Notes under the pieces: generated by a model
Database searches by the model: none
What the model saw: only the letters and a program-made list of their open reading frames with translations
Told to the model about the DNA's origin: nothing
Shown here: piece by piece, positions 6,711-7,695 of the stretch
How the letters are laid out: the number at the start of each line of letters is the position of its first letter
Position numbering within the stretch: the first letter of the stretch is position 1
Source of the DNA: JANNSW01 sp031431235
Lineage (GTDB): Bacteria; Pseudomonadota; Alphaproteobacteria; Rhizobiales; Hyphomicrobiaceae
Assembly: GCA_031431235.1 (NCBI GenBank)
Contig: JANPDA010000277.1
Span: 1 to 7,695 of the forward strand
Reading direction: 5' to 3'
Length of the DNA: 7,695 nt
Made by a program: the position numbers and the translations under genes

Positions 6711-6794
6711 GGTTCCAATCATGCAGGTTGGGTGCGTCGCATGTTCAATAGCCGCTGAACTCCTTGCTGGGAAGGTCCATCACAACCGAAGCCC
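6711..6794. other. Short gap between the RT remnant and the TIR gene
   Basis: This 84-nt spacer should contain the TIR ribosome binding site and possibly its promoter. No clear -35/-10 pair or hairpin was found. The same orientation and small distance would allow the TIR gene to have been co-transcribed with an originally intact upstream RT gene. Confidence 0.35.
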
Positions 6795-7091
6795 TCACCA
6801 CCCCTCCACCACCTCATACCACCCGCCCTCGAACAACGCCTGCCGCAGCCAGAACGTATCCGCGTGCCCCGCGTGTGCAATCCAGGCCTGCACCTTGGCG
6901 GCGACCTCCTCGCGCGTCACCGTGCCCGCACGCCATTGGTCGCGCAATCCCCGCAGCCGGCCATGGAACCGCGCGACGTTGGCTTCGGGCAGACGGCGCT
7001 GGCCACGGCCGTCACGACCCCAGCCGAGCTTCCGCGCCCCCACATGCAGCTCGAAGCCGAGGAAGGCCGACGGCGTGCCGCAAGTTGGCAT
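6795..7091 (-). pseudogene. C-terminal remnant of a reverse transcriptase (retron/DGR/group II-like RNA-directed DNA polymerase)
   Basis: The 98-codon frame contains AFLGFELHVG, then RLPEANVARFHGRLRGLRDQ, EEVAAKVQAWIAHAGHADTF, and WLRQALFEGGWY near its end. This series (FLGF, then R-L-x-x-x-N-V-x-R-F, then a helix, then Q/S-W-[IL]-x-H-A-x-H-[AG]-[DN]-T-x-x-LR) is the thumb and C-terminal region of many bacterial RTs of the COG3344 type. The whole fingers/palm part with the YxDD active site is missing. Upstream the frame reads only unrelated residues up to a stop at 7140-7142, immediately before the exporter promoter. It is thus a 5'-deleted fragment and cannot be an active polymerase. The exact RT class cannot be told from so short a tail, and recognition is by motif pattern from memory. 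Confidence 0.65.
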
Positions 7092-7140
7092 CGTTGTCGC
7101 GTGGGCGCGGGCCGAGCTTGCCAGTTGGTGATGTCGGTGT

Positions 7141-7161
7141 TAGGTCAGCATTGCTGACCTA
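7141..7161. promoter_or_regulatory. Perfect 21-bp dyad upstream of the exporter gene, probable operator
   Basis: TAGGTCAGCA and its exact reverse complement TGCTGACCTA are separated by a single T (10+1+10). The dyad ends 2 bases before the CGGAGG ribosome binding site of the downstream gene. A one-base centre makes a stable RNA hairpin unlikely, so binding by a dimeric regulator fits better. LysE-family genes are often controlled by Lrp/AsnC- or LysR-type regulators, but the regulator is not in this window. A weak -35 (TTGCCA, 7118-7123) would put the -10 on the left edge of the dyad. Confidence 0.55.
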
Positions 7162-7176
7162 TTCGGAGGTTTCGAC

Positions 7177-7695
7177 GTGCCAACCGACCAATTGCTCGCG
7201 CTCGCCCTTTTCGCGCTGGTGTCCTCGATCACGCCCGGGCCCAACAACCTGATGCTGCTGGCGTCCGGCGCCAATTACGGCATGCTGCGATCGGTTCCAC
7301 ACATGCTGGGCGTCGGGCTCGGCTTCGTGCTGATGCTGGTGCTGATCGGCCTCGGGGTCGGGCAAGTCATTCTCAGCCATCCCTCGCTCTATCTGGCGCT
7401 GAAGATCTGCAGCGTCGCCTATCTGCTCTGGCTCGCCTGGCGCATCGCCAACAGCGGCCCGATCGCCAAGGACGGCGAGGTGAAAAGCGAGCGGCCGTTC
7501 CACTTCATCGAGGCGGCCCTCTTCCAGTGGGTCAATCCGAAAGCCTGGGCGATGGCCTTGACGGCGGCGGCGACCTTCACGCGCCCCGAGAGCTATCTGA
7601 CGAGCATCGCCTGGATCGCAATCGTGTTCGGCGCCATCAATATTCCCAGCATCAGCGTCTGGACCGGCTTCGGGGTCGCGCTGCGGCCGCTGCTG
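7177..7695 (+). CDS. LysE/RhtB-family amino-acid exporter, partial at right edge
   Basis: 173 codons are visible of a usual ~205. The family exports amino acids such as lysine, threonine or homoserine lactones across the inner membrane; the substrate cannot be read from sequence. The N-terminus is PTDQLLALALFALVSSITPGPNN, including the family hallmark TPGPNN about 20 residues in, followed by LMLLASGANYGMLRSVPHMLGVGLGF, alternating hydrophobic membrane segments, LKICSVAYLLWLAWRI, and the second hallmark FQWVNPKAWAMAL. The GTG start at 7177 is supported by CGGAGG (7164-7169), 7 bases upstream, and by starting the family homology directly. The perfect dyad just upstream suggests dedicated control. 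A minus-strand open frame inside this gene (7159-7503) is its antisense shadow. Confidence 0.93.
   Translation, partial: MPTDQLLALALFALVSSITPGPNNLMLLASGANYGMLRSVPHMLGVGLGFVLMLVLIGLGVGQVILSHPSLYLALKICSVAYLLWLAWRIANSGPIAKDGEVKSERPFHFIEAALFQWVNPKAWAMALTAAATFTRPESYLTSIAWIAIVFGAINIPSISVWTGFGVALRPLL

Noticed and set aside
7159..7503. 114-codon minus-strand frame inside the exporter gene
   Set aside because: Antisense to a LysE-family gene with hallmark motifs; Gln/His/Asp-rich composition typical of a reverse reading of membrane-protein codons.
1..7695. tRNA genes, CRISPR arrays, complete insertion sequences, long direct repeats or attachment sites
   Set aside because: Looked for by eye on both strands; no cloverleaf-like sequence, regularly spaced repeat, transposase motif or flanking direct repeat was found.

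Overview
This looks like a chromosomal segment of a high-GC alphaproteobacterium, most likely of the order Hyphomicrobiales (Rhizobiales). The reasons are strong G/C bias at third codon positions, alphaproteobacterial-style Prs and Lgt sequences, and the compact gene order lgt - midA-like methyltransferase - pgeF. The genus cannot be named from the sequence alone.

Left part (1-5279), all on the minus strand, is mostly housekeeping. From right to left it holds lgt (prolipoprotein diacylglyceryl transferase), a MidA/NDUFAF7-type methyltransferase whose ATG overlaps the lgt stop by 4 nt, and pgeF/yfiH (multicopper polyphenol oxidase family), which starts 35 nt after the methyltransferase stop. 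After a gap of about 285 nt comes a 376-residue lipoprotein built from two diverged copies of one domain. Then, after a hairpin-bearing gap, comes prs (PRPP synthetase), which runs off the left edge. As given, prs carries an in-frame TAG at codon 127, although the same frame stays fully Prs-like on both sides.

Middle part (5280-7140) is accessory. Divergently from lgt, on the plus strand, lies a ccdAB toxin-antitoxin operon with a TGATG junction and repeated TGCGCAT-like motifs in its promoter region. Facing it on the minus strand is a TIR-domain gene whose last ~38 codons are simply the antisense of ccdB, so its 3' end looks replaced or truncated. Upstream of the TIR gene, in the same orientation, is a short 3' remnant of a reverse transcriptase that has lost its catalytic domain. 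TIR, toxin-antitoxin and RT remnant together look like a decayed defence or mobile patch.

Right edge (7141-7695, plus strand): a LysE/RhtB-family amino-acid exporter starts at a GTG behind a good Shine-Dalgarno sequence and runs off the window. A perfect 21-bp dyad (10+1+10) sits just upstream and is a probable operator.

No tRNA, rRNA, complete insertion sequence, CRISPR array or replication origin was seen. The most interesting points are the TIR/ccdB antisense junction, the RT remnant next to the TIR gene, the internal stop in prs, the two-domain lipoprotein and the LysE operator.
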